A stretch of 64,000 bases of DNA from the NCBI GenBank assembly GCA_022410635.1, contig JAJVDF010000499.1:695481-759480 (forward strand), written 5' to 3'. This DNA comes from Tretioscincus oriximinensis. Lineage: Eukaryota > Chordata > Lepidosauria > Squamata > Gymnophthalmidae. Below, piece after piece: positions 39,401 to 59,410 of the stretch; position 1 is the first letter of the stretch; every line of letters begins with the position of its first letter. The notes under the pieces were generated by a model. The model searched no databases and had not been told where the DNA came from. It saw only the letters and a program-made list of their open reading frames with translations. Position numbers and translations under genes: made by a program.

Positions 39401-39863
39401 TTAATTTAATTTTGTTAGTTTTACCAATGAGAGCAAAAAGCTACACAACTCTATTGGCCTTGTTCTGGCATTTTTTACTATTAGCATGATCCTGTGAGTT
39501 GGCAGAAATAAAAAAAACTGCAACTAAAAAAAAGGGTTCCCCTTTCATGCATTGCTATGATAACTACTTCTAGTCGGGCTAGGAATGACTGGATCCTTTT
39601 ATTCCTTGATTGCCTGCTGATCAAAACTGATGAGCAATGAACTTTAATTGGTCAACAGAATGGAAACATGTAGTTTCACAAACTCTTGAACCTAGGAGAC
39701 AGAGGAGAAAGAAGCTTTACATTCTTTTTTAAAAAGCTAATCTTCCAGACTTTGACTTTGCAATCTCCATTGGCATTTCTAACAATCTGCAACTCCATAC
39801 GGCAATTCGAGCATCATCCCTAGATAATCTTGGGGTTTAGATGCTGTCTGGATGGGGACAATG

Positions 39864-40220
39864 TAGAAAAGTGAGAACAGACAAAGGAAAGTATTTTTTC
39901 ACCCAGAGGGTCATTGGCCTGTGGAATTTACTTTCTGAAGAGGTAGTGGTAGCTAACAGCTTGGATAGTTTCAAGACAGGACTAGACAGGTTTATGGACA
40001 CCAAGGGTATAAAAGGATACTAGGATGGATGTCTGGATGTTGGAGCAACAGGCAGGACTCCTGAAATGCCATTTGCAGGGAGTCATGAACAGGAACATAT
40101 TTTGCTTTCTTCTGTTCAGACTGCCCAGGTGCATCTGGTGGGCCTCTGTGTGAGACAGAATGCTGGACTTGATGGGCTGTGGCCTGATCCAGTATGGCTC
40201 TTCTTATGTTCTTAATGTCT
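39864..40220 (+). repeat. CR1-like LINE 3' end
   Basis: GTGAGAACAGACAAAGGAAAG through GGTATAAAAGGATACTAGG and the 3' UTR ending in TCTTATGTTCTTA. Close to 7.98-8.32 kb. Confidence 0.85.
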
Positions 40221-40805
40221 TGATGCTCCCTTAAAATGCTCTCTTGCAGCATAGATCCAGGGCCTGCTTCTCTCTTCCTGTCATACTTGTGGTCTTTAGA
40301 AGCAAACATTAATGCACAGAGGAACTGACACAAGCCTTCTCATTTTAGTGAACATTTGCCAGAGCGTTCTGGGTCAAGGTTTTTGAAAAAGAAGATAACC
40401 GAGCATAGCTCATCTGGGATGTTCACATATTATTGGGCAACCATATAACAGCATGAATAGAAATCTTACTTACCTTTGGAAGGATGAGGTTCAACTGTTC
40501 TTACTTTCTCTATCTGTACTTAACTAATTAATGAACTGACTAAACAAACTTTTCAACAAACAGAACCCTCCCTCCAACTATCTCCTAGAACCAAATATAC
40601 AAGTAACTAAATTTCCAAGAACTCAAGTAATGAATGAAATAATACAATAAAGTAGTAATGTCTATCCTAGATAACCCTTAGCTCCTCTCACTCTGTCCAC
40701 TACTTCTCCACAAGTCACCTTTCCTAATCTTCTTGCTCTCTCTCCTCCACTGCCCACAAAGGTCTGTGCTTCTCAAGGACCAGGCAAATCACCCAGCAAG
40801 GGAAT

Positions 40806-40874
40806 GTGTCACAAAGGAGAACCAAGGCAAGCCACCTTGCAAGGCACGTGTCACAAAGGAGAATCAAGACAGGT
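40806..40874. repeat. short tandem duplication before the tRNA relic
   Basis: GTGTCACAAAGGAGAACCAAG and GTGTCACAAAGGAGAATCAAG are two copies about 42 bp apart. Confidence 0.7.
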
Positions 40875-40945
40875 GACCCAGAGGCCTAATGGATAAACAT
40901 CAATTTTACTGCTGGGGACTGTGGATTTGAATCCCATCCGGGTCA
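40875..40945 (+). pseudogene. tRNA-Arg pseudogene
   Basis: GACCCAGAGGCCTAATGGAT, then CTGGGGACTGTGGATTTGAA and CATCCGGGTC, follow the tRNA-Arg gene at 36.6 kb, but the anticodon arm is destroyed (CAATTTTACTG) and the B box is changed. It is 71 nt, in the opposite orientation to the intact gene. No CCA or A-tail, so it was probably copied as DNA. Confidence 0.8.
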
Positions 40946-41407
40946 TCCCATCTTTTCAGGGAGTTAAGAACAGGTAAAGATGCAATTTATGGAGTTCAGC
41001 GCGGTCCTCTTATATTCTTACCTGAATGTAATGTATTCACCCAAAATATTTATTCATATTTTTTAAATTTTGTTTTAATTATAGTACTTCAAGTTCATTC
41101 TGTTAGAAAAATGAATGCTTTTACAGTCTGCCAAGTCCTAATAACAGTGAGGTAACAGAAAACGTATCAAATCTAGGTCTGGAGGAATAGTCAGCCAAAA
41201 TAGATCAATAATAATTTTCTCAAAAATCCAGGGCCCACACTGACCCTTATGCCAGACTATATGTATCCGTATATTAGAGCAGACTATAGCTGGTCTCAGT
41301 CAGGGCTACTACAAATTGCACTAAAATGCAGGTGACAGGTCCCTGATCCAGAACATAATCCAGAATACCTAGTGTAAAAAGAATGAGAAATCTAAGTCAA
41401 AGCAGGC

Positions 41408-41512
41408 ATGGTTTTAATCGTTAATCTGGTTTTAATACATTGTCTTTTTTATTGTTAACCGCTTTGAAACTGGCATGGTTCATGAAATAAATAATGGTCA
41501 ATAAAGTAGGTA
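41408..41512 (+). repeat. L2-like LINE 3' end
   Basis: TTTATTGTTAACCGCTTTG and an AATAAATAATGG tail. Confidence 0.5.
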
Positions 41513-41606
41513 GCTCAAAGAGAAAATTTCTATACTATGTGGGCCATCGTGATTGTACTAGCTCATGAGATCCAGTTCAGTCAATCATGGGCCAGATTAG
41601 ATGTAG

Positions 41607-41909
41607 AAGAAGAACTGGGTTCTTATACCCCGCTTTTTCTCACCTTTCAAAGGGACTCAAAGCGGCTTATAAGGGTATTTTGTCTCAAGGCTGACATTCT
41701 ATCTTCCCCACCAGACTCTGGTGGTTCCCATGTATCTACTTGCAGTCACTTGCAATTTCCTGCAATTCATGCTTTCGAATAGCTGGGTTGGCTAGAGCTA
41801 CAGGCTAGTGGAAGGTGCTCAGCCCTCCCCACGTCCCACACAGGGCTTTGAAACCCCATCTCCCAGGCGAGAGATGGATTCCTAAGCGACTGAGCTAACG
41901 GTGCCTGCA
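41607..41909 (-). repeat. SINE family A, full length
   Basis: Reverse copy, (TTC)n tail to head, close to the copy at 14895-15196. Confidence 0.88.
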
Positions 41910-43534
41910 TGTATTAAGGGCTGTTCAGGTGACAGATGGACCACCTGAATTGCCTCAGCAGCCAGTTTCAAAGGTCAAGGCTGGCAAATGCCATTCAGCC
42001 CTGTATTTTCCTCCAGTGGCTTTTCTACATCATGAGGATATGCTTTCCAGGGGCTGTCATGGTCCAGTCCACTGACAGTCAAGTTAGTGGAACAAATGAA
42101 GAATGTCCTGGCTGAAAAATGGAAAACTTTGCCTCGTATAATTATTGGCTTCTTGTTGGTATGGAGCTGTATTGATGTGGAAGCCCTCATTTGTAGTTTT
42201 GCATTAATCTCATGTCAAGTGATCCCACATTTTCTTCTTGCCATCTGGAGGGAGACAGCCTTGAACTTCTTTAGTAACACATGCAATAATTACTATACAT
42301 GAAGTTAATACAAACATAATACTATTGTTTTCTTGAAGGCAAATGCATTCTTATATTGCTCATATTAAGAAGTGAATTTTCTTAATTTGAAGATTAAATC
42401 AGAGGGATTTTTCCTGGATTAGTCCAGTTCTTTAGGAACAAAGTTGGATTAAAAGTATATTATTTCAGCCCTAATTTAAGACTGGGAGTTAGGGATGGAG
42501 CAGTGCTGGGGCTAGTATTGAGGTTGGGCTGAGGTTGGAATGGGGTTTTGGTGTTCTGAGCTTTGGATTATGGCAACTCTATCCTATTTCCATTGTNTCC
42601 ATTGGGTACTTCAATATGCTTCCATTAGCTCTGACTAATGGAAGCATATAGAACTTTAGATCTTCAACATAAGAACATGTTTGAATATTCACCAGGAATG
42701 AAATGTATTTTCAGACTAATAAACTATTGTCCACATTTAGATTTTTTTTTCTACAAGTAGTCCAAATTTTCTCAAAACTGAGAACATAAAGACATGAAAA
42801 TGTGGATGGATTGGTGCATTAAAGCCAAATGAAAAATAGTTTATTATATAGCTATAGTTATTATATAGCATTTTTGTTTTATTGTGGAAATTTGAAAACC
42901 AAAGATGTGGGAAAAGGAGGGAAGGAATAAATTCCATGAATTTCACAAAGCTATTATCTGAGCACAGTATGGACTCATGAGACTTTAAAAGAACTGTTCC
43001 TTTTGGTTTCATCAATATTAGTTTTTCCAGTATCCCCCTACCTGATTTGCAAGTTATTTTTTTTTCTTTATGACANATTGTCTCTAACACAAGTTGTAAC
43101 AATCTCCCCTGGCAACAATCTAAGAAACATTGGGTTTTTTTAAGAGAAAAATCTAATTTTGAATGTTGTTACAGATAATTTTGNAACATTTTCCTGTTTC
43201 CATTCACACATACTCTTGAACTTTTTTTAATCTCTGACATTTGCAACAACTGCTTGCAAAGACTCTCACCCCAAAACTGTATCAGTTTTGAACAAGCTGA
43301 AACATTCAAAGGTGATCATGTATATTTTAGAATATGGTGCTTAGAACGTTGTCAGAACTTTACTTTAAACTAGGATTTCCAACAGTCCGATAGGATCTGT
43401 CCTAGGAATTTGCATTAAATTCGATTTTTAAAATTTTTGGACTTTCTCATACCTAATTTATGCACTGTCATGGAAGAGTAGATGGGGCTGGGGCAGCCTG
43501 ATGCTTGTATGTGCATCAGCCACAAGGCAGAACC
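41910..43534. other. intergenic, mostly unique
   Basis: Includes a possible old MITE near 42410-42480 and a perfect hairpin at 42614-42649 (15-base arms, loop CTCTGA). No gene. Confidence 0.5.
42614..42649. repeat. perfect hairpin
   Basis: ATATGCTTCCATTAG and CTAATGGAAGCATAT around six bases. Confidence 0.75.
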
Positions 43535-43678
43535 TGAGGATCCTGGAGGCCCTTTCAACTCTATNGACTCTATGATAAGAAGATGCCCAGGTGCATCTGG
43601 TGGGCCTCTGTGTGACACAGAATGCNGGACTTGATGGGCTGTGGCCTGATCCAGTATGGCTCTTCTTATGTTCTTATG
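43535..43678 (+). repeat. two CR1 3' ends in tandem
   Basis: TGGAGGCCCTTTCAACTCTAT (ATTCTATG type, 43535-43575) is followed by the TTCTTATG type (43586-43678). Confidence 0.7.
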
Positions 43679-43832
43679 ACACCATGTAATTATGCTCATA
43701 CTTCTTCACTGTATTAAACAACAGCATATTTAAAATTGGAAGGGAAGGAATAGGCAAGGGAGAGAATCCTAATACACAGTCTTGCAGTCTGTCAGACACA
43801 GGCTTTTTATATAACTTCCTTATTCAATTCAG

Positions 43833-44004
43833 GNCCCATCTACATGGAGCCTTATTCTGGGTCACATCTTGGGACAGAGCTTGGCCAGCCACATGCCAGT
43901 ATAAACTATGGCAGGCCCCATTCGGGGCCTGCCATAGTCTACACTAGCACGTGGTTGGCAGGCTTCTATTCCCAAGTATAGCCCAGGATAAGGCTACATG
44001 TGGG
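43833..44004. mobile_element. palindromic MITE
   Basis: Centre GGCAGGCCCCATTCGGGGCC; arms CCTTATTCTGGG and CCCAGGATAAGG; ends CCCATCTACATG and CATGTGGGTG. Related to 45644-45821. Confidence 0.65.
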
Positions 44005-44259
44005 TGAAAAGTTGAATTAAAAGTTTGTGCTGACTACCACCTTATGCAAAAGTAGGCCAGGAGAGGTTCTGCTTCTTTGTTATGTCAGTAAATGTGTGCT
44101 GCAACGTCACAATCTGCTAAATTTTCCTCTTTGACACATCCCATTCCCATTATGGGTGCAGATAACCTATTTTTTTCTTGTAATTATAATAAAAACTGAA
44201 GTAGAGCAGACACTGGGTTTTCTAATTTTTCTTTTTTTNGGGGGGAGGGGCAACGGGGA

Positions 44260-44489
44260 CATTCGTATCCCTCCGCCTTCCTCGCCCCGCCCCGCTCCCT
44301 CCCCCGCTCCGAGAGTCCCGTCGCGTTGTGCGAGCAGTAATCGCGAGATCAGCCCCGCCTTTCTTTCCCAGGAGCGCGAGGTCGAAATAAGTTCCCTTTT
44401 TTTTCAAACCGACCAATGAGGCTCTTGTTGTGACTCAAATCCACCAATAAGAACGCGACGGCTTTGGAAGTTTAAATCACACGCGTTGG
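44260..44489 (+). promoter_or_regulatory. KPNA2: KPNA2 promoter (CpG/CCAAT type)
   Basis: CpG-rich with GC boxes (CCCCGCCCCGC near 44283). Two CCAAT boxes at 44413-44417 and 44444-44448 are 31 bp apart, the spacing usual in NF-Y-driven cell-cycle promoters. TTTAAA at 44471-44476 follows at a similar distance and may serve as a CHR-like or TATA-like element. KPNA2 is known to be expressed in dividing cells. Confidence 0.7.
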
Positions 44490-44750
44490 AAGTTAACGAC
44501 GCACGAGCAGCAGCCGAGTGAACCACTCGGCCCAAGGCAGTCTGTCTGAGCGGCGGGGCAGACGCAGCAGCAGCAGCAGCAGCAGCAGCAGTGAGCCGCC
44601 GCAGCCGTTCAGTGAGCCGGGGTGTTCAGCTACGTCTCCCTCGGAGCAACGTGCGCGGGGAGTTGCCGTGTCAGCTGGGCAGTAGTTGCTGAAGGGCCCG
44701 GCCAAGCTCTCTGTCCGTCCGACGCGTCGCGAGGCTTGCTAAGCAAAGGG
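44490..44750 (+). other. KPNA2: KPNA2 exon 1, 5' UTR (start estimated)
   Basis: GC-rich leader ending at the donor GTGAGT (44751). It contains a (CAG)n run at 44564-44591. The transcription start is inferred from the promoter elements, not seen. Confidence 0.6.
44564..44591 (+). repeat. (CAG)n repeat in KPNA2 5' UTR
   Basis: About nine uninterrupted units within the probable exon 1. Confidence 0.9.
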
Positions 44751-45643
44751 GTGAGTGGAGGCGCGTGCAGGAGGATGAGGGACTCCGGAGGGGGACGGGG
44801 AAGGCGAAGATGGATGCGAAGCCGCTTTCGAAGCTTGTATTCATTTGTATTCTTAGACACTTGGTCCTATTAAACAAGTGAAAACGTTTTCCGCCTTCTC
44901 CTTCAGCATCCTTCTCCATTTCACTGCTCGCATCTCGTTTGATGCCGATTCACTCTCAATCTAATTCACATTATTCAAAATATAATGTATCCAATTCCTT
45001 TTGTTTCATTGCGTTGATTCCTTGAATCCCAGAAACGTTAAAGGGCTTTCCAAAGCCGACGCCTTCCTCTACAGGTCTTTTTTTTTTCTTCTTCTCTCCT
45101 TTTTCATCCTTTTTTCCCAAACAATAAGTCGGTTTTCCTTATCCCTACTTTCTTTTCCATCATATGCCTTGAGGTTTTAAAATTTCAGCGTGGGAAAGGA
45201 ACTTTGAAAAGGCTTTCGGTGCCATTGGGAGTTGATAAACCGAGTTCAGAAATGGATCATCTTTGCTTCTGGGTGGTAATTGAAGCATTTTTNAGCTTGG
45301 ATGTGAAGTTTAGGATTGAGGAGAAGCTGCAGGGAAAAGGATTTTTGTCCCCAAAACTCTCCTCATATATGTGCCTGTTGGGCTCTGGTCACAGGCAAGT
45401 TTTAATCTGGCTTCAGGTCACTTTCAAAAGTAAATAGTTTCCGTGATTTCAAGCGAAGGTGAGTTTTGGAATTAAAGAAATGCCCAAAGAAAACAACTTG
45501 CTACTTTGCTGATGGATGTTCTTACCTTAAAAGTGAAGTGAAAGTAGATTAAAAATTGGGTGTGACCGGGCCTTGCACTAACATTGTGGCAATAATGTGC
45601 TTAGTAGAAAATGAGGTTATATNGCCCGTTTTACACTTGGGCC

Positions 45644-45821
45644 CCATCCCCAAGTGAGCCGCCTTCTTGGCTATATCTCAGAATAGGAATGTGCCATCTA
45701 CATGTTAGTGTAGGCTATGGCAGGCCCGNATGGGCCTGCCACAGCCTACACTGGCATGTGGATGACCAAGCTCTATACCGAGATATAACCCAGAATAAGG
45801 CTCAGTGGGGATAGGGCCTAA
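45644..45821. mobile_element. palindromic MITE in KPNA2 intron 1
   Basis: Ends GCCCCATCCCCAAGTGAGCC and GGCTCAGTGGGGATAGGGCC (imperfect), centre GGCAGGCCC/GGGCCTGCC. Related copies are at 43833 and, decayed, 45838-45985. Confidence 0.75.
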
Positions 45822-45837
45822 GTCTTACCCTGGGCCA

Positions 45838-45985
45838 TGTATCAGAATAATGGTCTAATATTCACATGCTTAATATGAATTAAGGCAGCTCCTGAATGGG
45901 ACCTGCCACTGTCTACACTAATATACAGATGGCATTCCAGTATTTCAAATTATAGCCCAAAACAAAGTCCAATAACGAAAGGGCC
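45838..45985. mobile_element. decayed palindromic MITE
   Basis: GGCAGCTCCTGAATGGGACC centre and CTACACTAATATACAG arm align with the neighbouring element. Confidence 0.5.
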
Positions 45986-46433
45986 TGTATCTACAGTTTT
46001 TTAAAAACAATAAACATATTTCATTGAAATCCAAGCAATACAAACATGAGAATAAGGTACAATAAAGCTGTGTTCCATTCAAGAAAGAACTCTGATACAA
46101 TTTAATCAAACTAGGAAGCGTTCCATTAAAAGGAAGGTGGTCTTTAGAAGCAAAACTGAGTCCCAGGAGCTCCACAAACTATGATCTGAGTTATTACCAC
46201 TTTTTGAGGTACCAGTTGAGATATTTGAGCAAAGCAAAGAAATAAACAAGGTTATTCCAGAACAGAATGAATTTTATTTTCAGTACACCAAGGCATTTTT
46301 TTCTATTTTCTTCTTCAATTCAGGTGGTCTTTGTGTAAAATGCACAGCAGCTAAGATTCTTCCCATTAATTATTTTTCACTATGACTATGAAATCCCTTT
46401 CAGGTCTGAAAACTCACCTCCATAAAGACCAAA

Positions 46434-54295
<7,862 letters not shown>

Positions 54296-54715
54296 TTTTC
54301 TCGCACAACACAACGTTTTGTCCATTCTTTTTGTCTCTTGTCCCCCTTTTTAATGTTCTTTTTCTCTGTCTAATGTGAAGTAACACTGTTACTAAATCCT
54401 ACTTGAACAATTCATGGCAATGAAATGCTGTCTTCCACTTTTTGTATAAATGTAAATTCTTCCTGATCACTAGTATTTCACCAATAAGACATGCCAAGAT
54501 ATTGGTTGGCTGTACCTTTCTTGGAAGGCTGAAGCAGTTTCTGAGATTAATATCTACATAGTTCAACCCGCCCAGAACTGTGGAGGAACTGAGAGAACTT
54601 AACTTCCGGGCAGCATGGCATCATCAAAGGTCACTTGACTTCTAAGACAAAGCCTCAAATTAATTTTAAAGTGTATTTTGTTGGAACTTAATAAACTGGT
54701 GTGTCTGATTGCAAC
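54296..54715 (+). other. KPNA2: KPNA2 3' UTR
   Basis: About 0.4 kb to an AATAAA at 54690-54695 followed by TGTGTCTG. The end is an estimate. Confidence 0.7.
54690..54695 (+). terminator. KPNA2: KPNA2 poly(A) signal
   Basis: AATAAA followed within 20 bp by a GT-rich stretch. Confidence 0.7.
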
Positions 54716-56596
54716 AAAACTTAATATTTTGTTCAAAGATGCAAAGTGGCATAAATAGGAATATTTTTTATCCTATTGAAAAATAATTTAAAGCGANCGG
54801 TTTAAGCATTAGAAGTCACAAAACAGATTAGTGTTCTTGAACACTTCTATTTTTGAGCCTCCAAATGCAGTCAATTTTGTGATAAAAGAATTTNGTTAAC
54901 TCTTTCACACTTGACAAGTCTGTTGCTGATCTGTGAATTAATGATTCCACAAAGCTTTTTGAAGTGGCCAACCTCCATAAGCCCGAAGAACAAGTGATTC
55001 ATTTAAATGATTGATGAATAATATGGATTCACATCTCAGTAGGGACCTGGGTTTGGTGGTTTATCTACTCTAGTATTTGATCTGGTTTTTCCTTCCTGCA
55101 ATCAGTTGTAGTCATCTGAGTCATAAAAGGCAAATGTTAATTCTTTCATGTGGCATTCATTACAAGAGCATGGTAACCTACAGTTAGAACACACAACTAA
55201 AACAGTGCACTACAATAAATTTATTGGTTGGAGAGATGTATCTTGAAAAAAAAGTCCTACCTACTTGTATGGCTGTTGGAGTTTTCAGAATCTCTTNGCC
55301 TCCCTCATAATCTGTTCACAGTTAAATGGGTAATTCAATGTTTCTGTATAAAAGCATTTTTCATCCTAAGATGCTAATACAAATGTATTAATTGGTCCTA
55401 AACACTTAAATACTTCTAGCTTAATTTAAATTGCCATTTAAAATGATTGGTGCAGCTAGGCCTAATCAAAAATATTAACATCACTTTCACATGTATTGTG
55501 AAACTTAGATGAACCTTACTCACTTTGGATGAATAATAAGGGTGAACAGGAAGATACACAAGACTAGATACGAGAAGACAAAATTTGAGTCCCATGTATG
55601 CAGTGAAGTTAATCTGCCGTCCACAGTCTTCTGTTCTAGGCAGTAAAAGCATGAATGTCAAATTCCTGAGTGTTTGAAATTAGAAAAGGGAGCTGGGGTT
55701 TAAATTTTCAATTTTGTTCTGAGGCAATTACATAACATCGCTTTTAAATGCTATAGAATGCTATAAGCTGTCTGGGCTGGCACCTGGTTTTAGTAATGTA
55801 TGCATCACCCATGGAAGTGTGTTTTGGGGGAAACAATTTTCTTTTTTCTTTTAATTCTAAACATATTCAAAACTTCTACAACTTGCATCTCAATATGGCT
55901 TAATGTAGGACAGTGCTGTAAAGTGCTTGCAAATTTCTAACAGACATCAGCTGTCCAGGAAATACTCTGAATAGCTGTTTTCTCTAGAGACTGAAAAGCC
56001 AGTACATTGGAATGTCTTCTCTTTACTTTTTTATATATAAAGTGTTCTGCCACAGTCTTCAAAGTTTACTGCGATGAGTTCATTCTTCGTTTCACTTTTA
56101 TGAATTTCAAACAAAAAGTCCTAAAAGTTCAGAAAGTAATAATGATCATTTACTTTCATAGCACTATATTGTCTCCCACTTTAATATGAATGTACAAAAT
56201 GGCTTTGGTTCTTAAATAGGCAGTAAAAACATTTCCTATTATATAACCCGGTTTTGTTTAGAAATCTTTTACTCAGATCAGTAAAATCCTTCCAGTTTAA
56301 TATATTCCCAGAAACTTGCAATAATGTAATTTTACTTCTGTGATGCCACTGATTTTCATAGGGCAGTTAGATGGGACTTACTTGCTAATAGGATTTCCCA
56401 ATAAATAGTGGTTTATTGGTTCCAAGCTTTAAAGGAACAGCCTATATTTCAGTTTCGACAAATCAATTGACTGTACTGTAGTCTTGATGCTTGTTCTAAA
56501 GAATGCTCAAGAAATAATGGAAAGATCCTACAATCAGTCCCTTCGTGGGCTGCCTCCCAACTGTTACCAAACATCTCACTGAAATGCAATCTTTAG
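54716..56596. other. region downstream of KPNA2, no gene seen
   Basis: Repeat-poor, AT-rich. No exon of a next gene was recognised. Confidence 0.5.
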
Positions 56597-56739
56597 GAAC
56601 TCTGGGCATACTCGGGGCACGTAGTATACTCTGTATACATGATCTCCAGGTTTTTTTATTTCGTTGCTTCTTCAGGAACTGGAGATACTCAGGGCATGTA
56701 GTATACTCTGTATCTGTATACCTGATCTCCAGTTTTTTT
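56597..56739. repeat. tandem duplication
   Basis: ACTCGGGGCACGTAGTATACTC and ACTCAGGGCATGTAGTATACTC, each followed by CTGTAT and GATCTCCAG, lie about 85 bp apart. Confidence 0.8.
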
Positions 56740-58220
56740 ATTAACATGGCACCATTTGGGTGCTTTAGATTTGTGCTGAAACCTAACTATGGAAGTTCGG
56801 AATAAATTCTTGAAGTATACCTGATTTGTTATTTTAAATAAATTCCAAGACTATTAATAATCACATTGAATGCTTTTGACAACGCACGGTTTGACTTCAT
56901 TGACAGCAGTAGAGGTCTACAGAGCAAAATCAGACACTATTTTTTGTATGGGGAACCCATTAAAAAATTGAACCCATGAAAATGATCAGATTACCATTGT
57001 AAACCTTGGCTTGGGGTTGCTTTTGATTAAATATGGTAAGTCTTAATTGTCCTAGACATGGGACAGTTTTATTTTAGTACGACAATTGTCTTTGCTCTTC
57101 AATTTTTTTTTTAGAACTGATTGGTAATTTATTTAAAGCAAGTGTATTGATGTCATAATTCTATTTATAAGCAGTTGAAGGTGAACTTATACTGCAAGAC
57201 AAGCAGGATTAGCCAACGTGATCTTTTGGATGCTGGTGTATTGCAGCTCTCATAATTCCTTTTTATTGACCATACCGACAGGGCTGATTGGAGTTGTCAT
57301 TCAATAACATCTGAAATACATTTATTAGTGTGTTTTCAGAAGTAGAAGTATTGTTCTAAATGCACGGTATTCCATTTGGCATGGATGCAAGATCCTGTTG
57401 CGTTATAATTGCAATTTCAAAAGAACCCCCCAAATGGGGTGTATTTAGTTAGATTTTGTATGGGCCAGTTCAGAAGTAATTCTTAAATTGTCTCCCCCGA
57501 CCTGATGACTTCCAGCTGTTTTGGAACATATTTTCTATTTCCTAGCCAAAACAGTCAATTGTTACGCATATTAAAATTATAGTCTAAAACAGGTTGACAC
57601 AAGGAATAACAAACTGTGCTCTAGAAATATAAGACCTGAGCAGCAAACTTTGGTTTCTTGGCTCTTCCACTCTAGGCTATATTATTTCCGATTGAAAATT
57701 TTGTTGTGTCTTTAGACTATGTATAAAGACACAAATATGTACAGTATAAAGACTATGTACAGACACAAGTAGTCACAGAAAGACAAATATGGTTAGCTAT
57801 AAAATGCTAGGGTACTTCCCTGGACTGTTTGAGAACGAGACCTAGAGCACAATAAGGAAGCACATAATACTCTTTCCCGTTTACACTGACTGCTTGTGCA
57901 GAATATTTTCAGGCTTAGTTCAGATTGCCAACACTGACCTTTAAGACCTTGCATGCTTTAGAACTATAACATCCAGTGCAAAAAAATTAGTTCTATAAAA
58001 TCTTGCCCAAATCTTTGCTTAATAGCAAAAAGTCTTTCCAATTTATTCTTCCAAAATCACATGGTTTTAGCGTAACGGATAGTCAGGGTCATATTTAGGA
58101 AAAATAAAGATATCAGCAGTACTAAGAAGATATTAATATTTTTATTGCTTTTATTGTTATAAAACACAAAGTAGCTGAGGGAAGCAGGGGAGAAAAATAA
58201 AGAAATGTAAAGGAATAAAG
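56740..58220. other. intergenic, no feature seen
   Basis: No gene or clear repeat, apart from a local duplication of AAGACTATGTACAGACACAA type near 57705-57770. Confidence 0.5.
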
Positions 58221-58317
58221 AGCCAGTCTGGTGTAGTGGTTAGAGTGTTGGACTCGTACCTGGTAGTCCCCCGGTTCGATTCCCCATTCCTCCCTGAAAG
58301 CCAGCTGGGTGACTTTA
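58221..58317 (+). repeat. SINE family B, 3'-truncated
   Basis: Intact head and B box (GGTTCGATTCCCC), stops after CAGCTGGGTGACTTTA where CR1 sequence begins. Confidence 0.88.
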
Positions 58318-59410
58318 AGGACATAAGAAGAGCCATACTGTATCTCAGGTCACAGCCCACCCAGTCCAGCATTCTGTCTCACACAGAGGCCCACTAGATG
58401 CACCTAGACAGTCAGAACAGAGGAAAGCAAAATATGCACCTGTTCATGACTCCCTGCAAATTGTATTTCAGGAGTCCTGCCTGTTGCTCCATCCTGAAAT
58501 CCATCCTAGTATCCATTTATACCTTTGGTGTCCATGTCTTAAAGTTATCCAAGCCATTAGCTATCACCATCTCTTCAGGAAGTAAATTCCACAGACTGAT
58601 GACCTTCTGGGTGAAAAAATACTTTCCTTTGTCTGTTCTCACTTTTCTTCCCATCAGTTTCAAGGAGTGCCCTCTGGTCCTTGTGTTGTGTGATAGAGAA
58701 AACATTTTTTCTCTATTCACCCTGTCCATCCCATGCATGATTTTGTACAATTCAATCAGATTGCCTCTTAAACATCGTCTTTCAAGGCTGAAGAGGCCCA
58801 GATGTTGCAGCCGGACTTCGTAAGGGAGGTGCTCCAGACCCTTGATTATTTTTGTTGCCCTTTTCTGCACCTTCTCTAGTTCCACAATATCCCTCTTGAG
58901 ATGTGGTGACCAGAATTGAACACAGTATTCCAAACATGGCCTCACCACAGATTTATAAAGAGGCAAAACAACATTTGCTGACTTGTTTTCGATTCTTTTC
59001 CTAATTATCCCCAACATGGAATTTGCCCAAGATCCTTTTCTTGCCCGGTTACAGAAAGCTTGGTTCCCATCAGGTGGTAGGAGTAATTGGGGTTCTTTGC
59101 CCCAATGTGCATGACTTTGCACTTGTCATTTGCAGGGAGTCATGAACAGGAGCATATTTTGCTTTCCTCTGTTCGGACTGCCCAGGTGCATCTGGTGGGC
59201 CTCTGTGTGACACAGAATGCTGGACTTGATGGGCTGTGGCCTGATCCAGTATGGCTCTTCTTATGTTCTTATGTTGCTTAAATTGAAGTGCATTTGCCAT
59301 TTCGATGCCCACTTACCCAATTTCAATAGATCACTCTGAAGCGCCTTACAATCATTTTCAGTTTTCGCTACTCTGAACAGTTTAGGGTCGTCTTCTTTGT
59401 ATTCCTTTGG
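58318..59410 (-). repeat. CR1-like LINE, 3' half
   Basis: Minus-strand frame reads [80 protein letters not shown], the CR1 RT C-terminus, followed by the 3' UTR. This is the best-preserved LINE copy of the window, split by another CR1 end at 59128-59277. Confidence 0.9.
59128..59277 (+). repeat. CR1-like LINE 3' end nested in an older CR1
   Basis: CATTTGCAGGGAGTCATGAAC to TTCTTATGTTCTTATG, opposite in strand to its host; the host resumes at AAATTGAAGTGCATTTG. Confidence 0.85.

Noticed and set aside
58517..59122. 201-residue minus-strand frame
   Set aside because: It is the C-terminal RT remnant of a CR1 LINE, interrupted by another insertion, and not a host gene.
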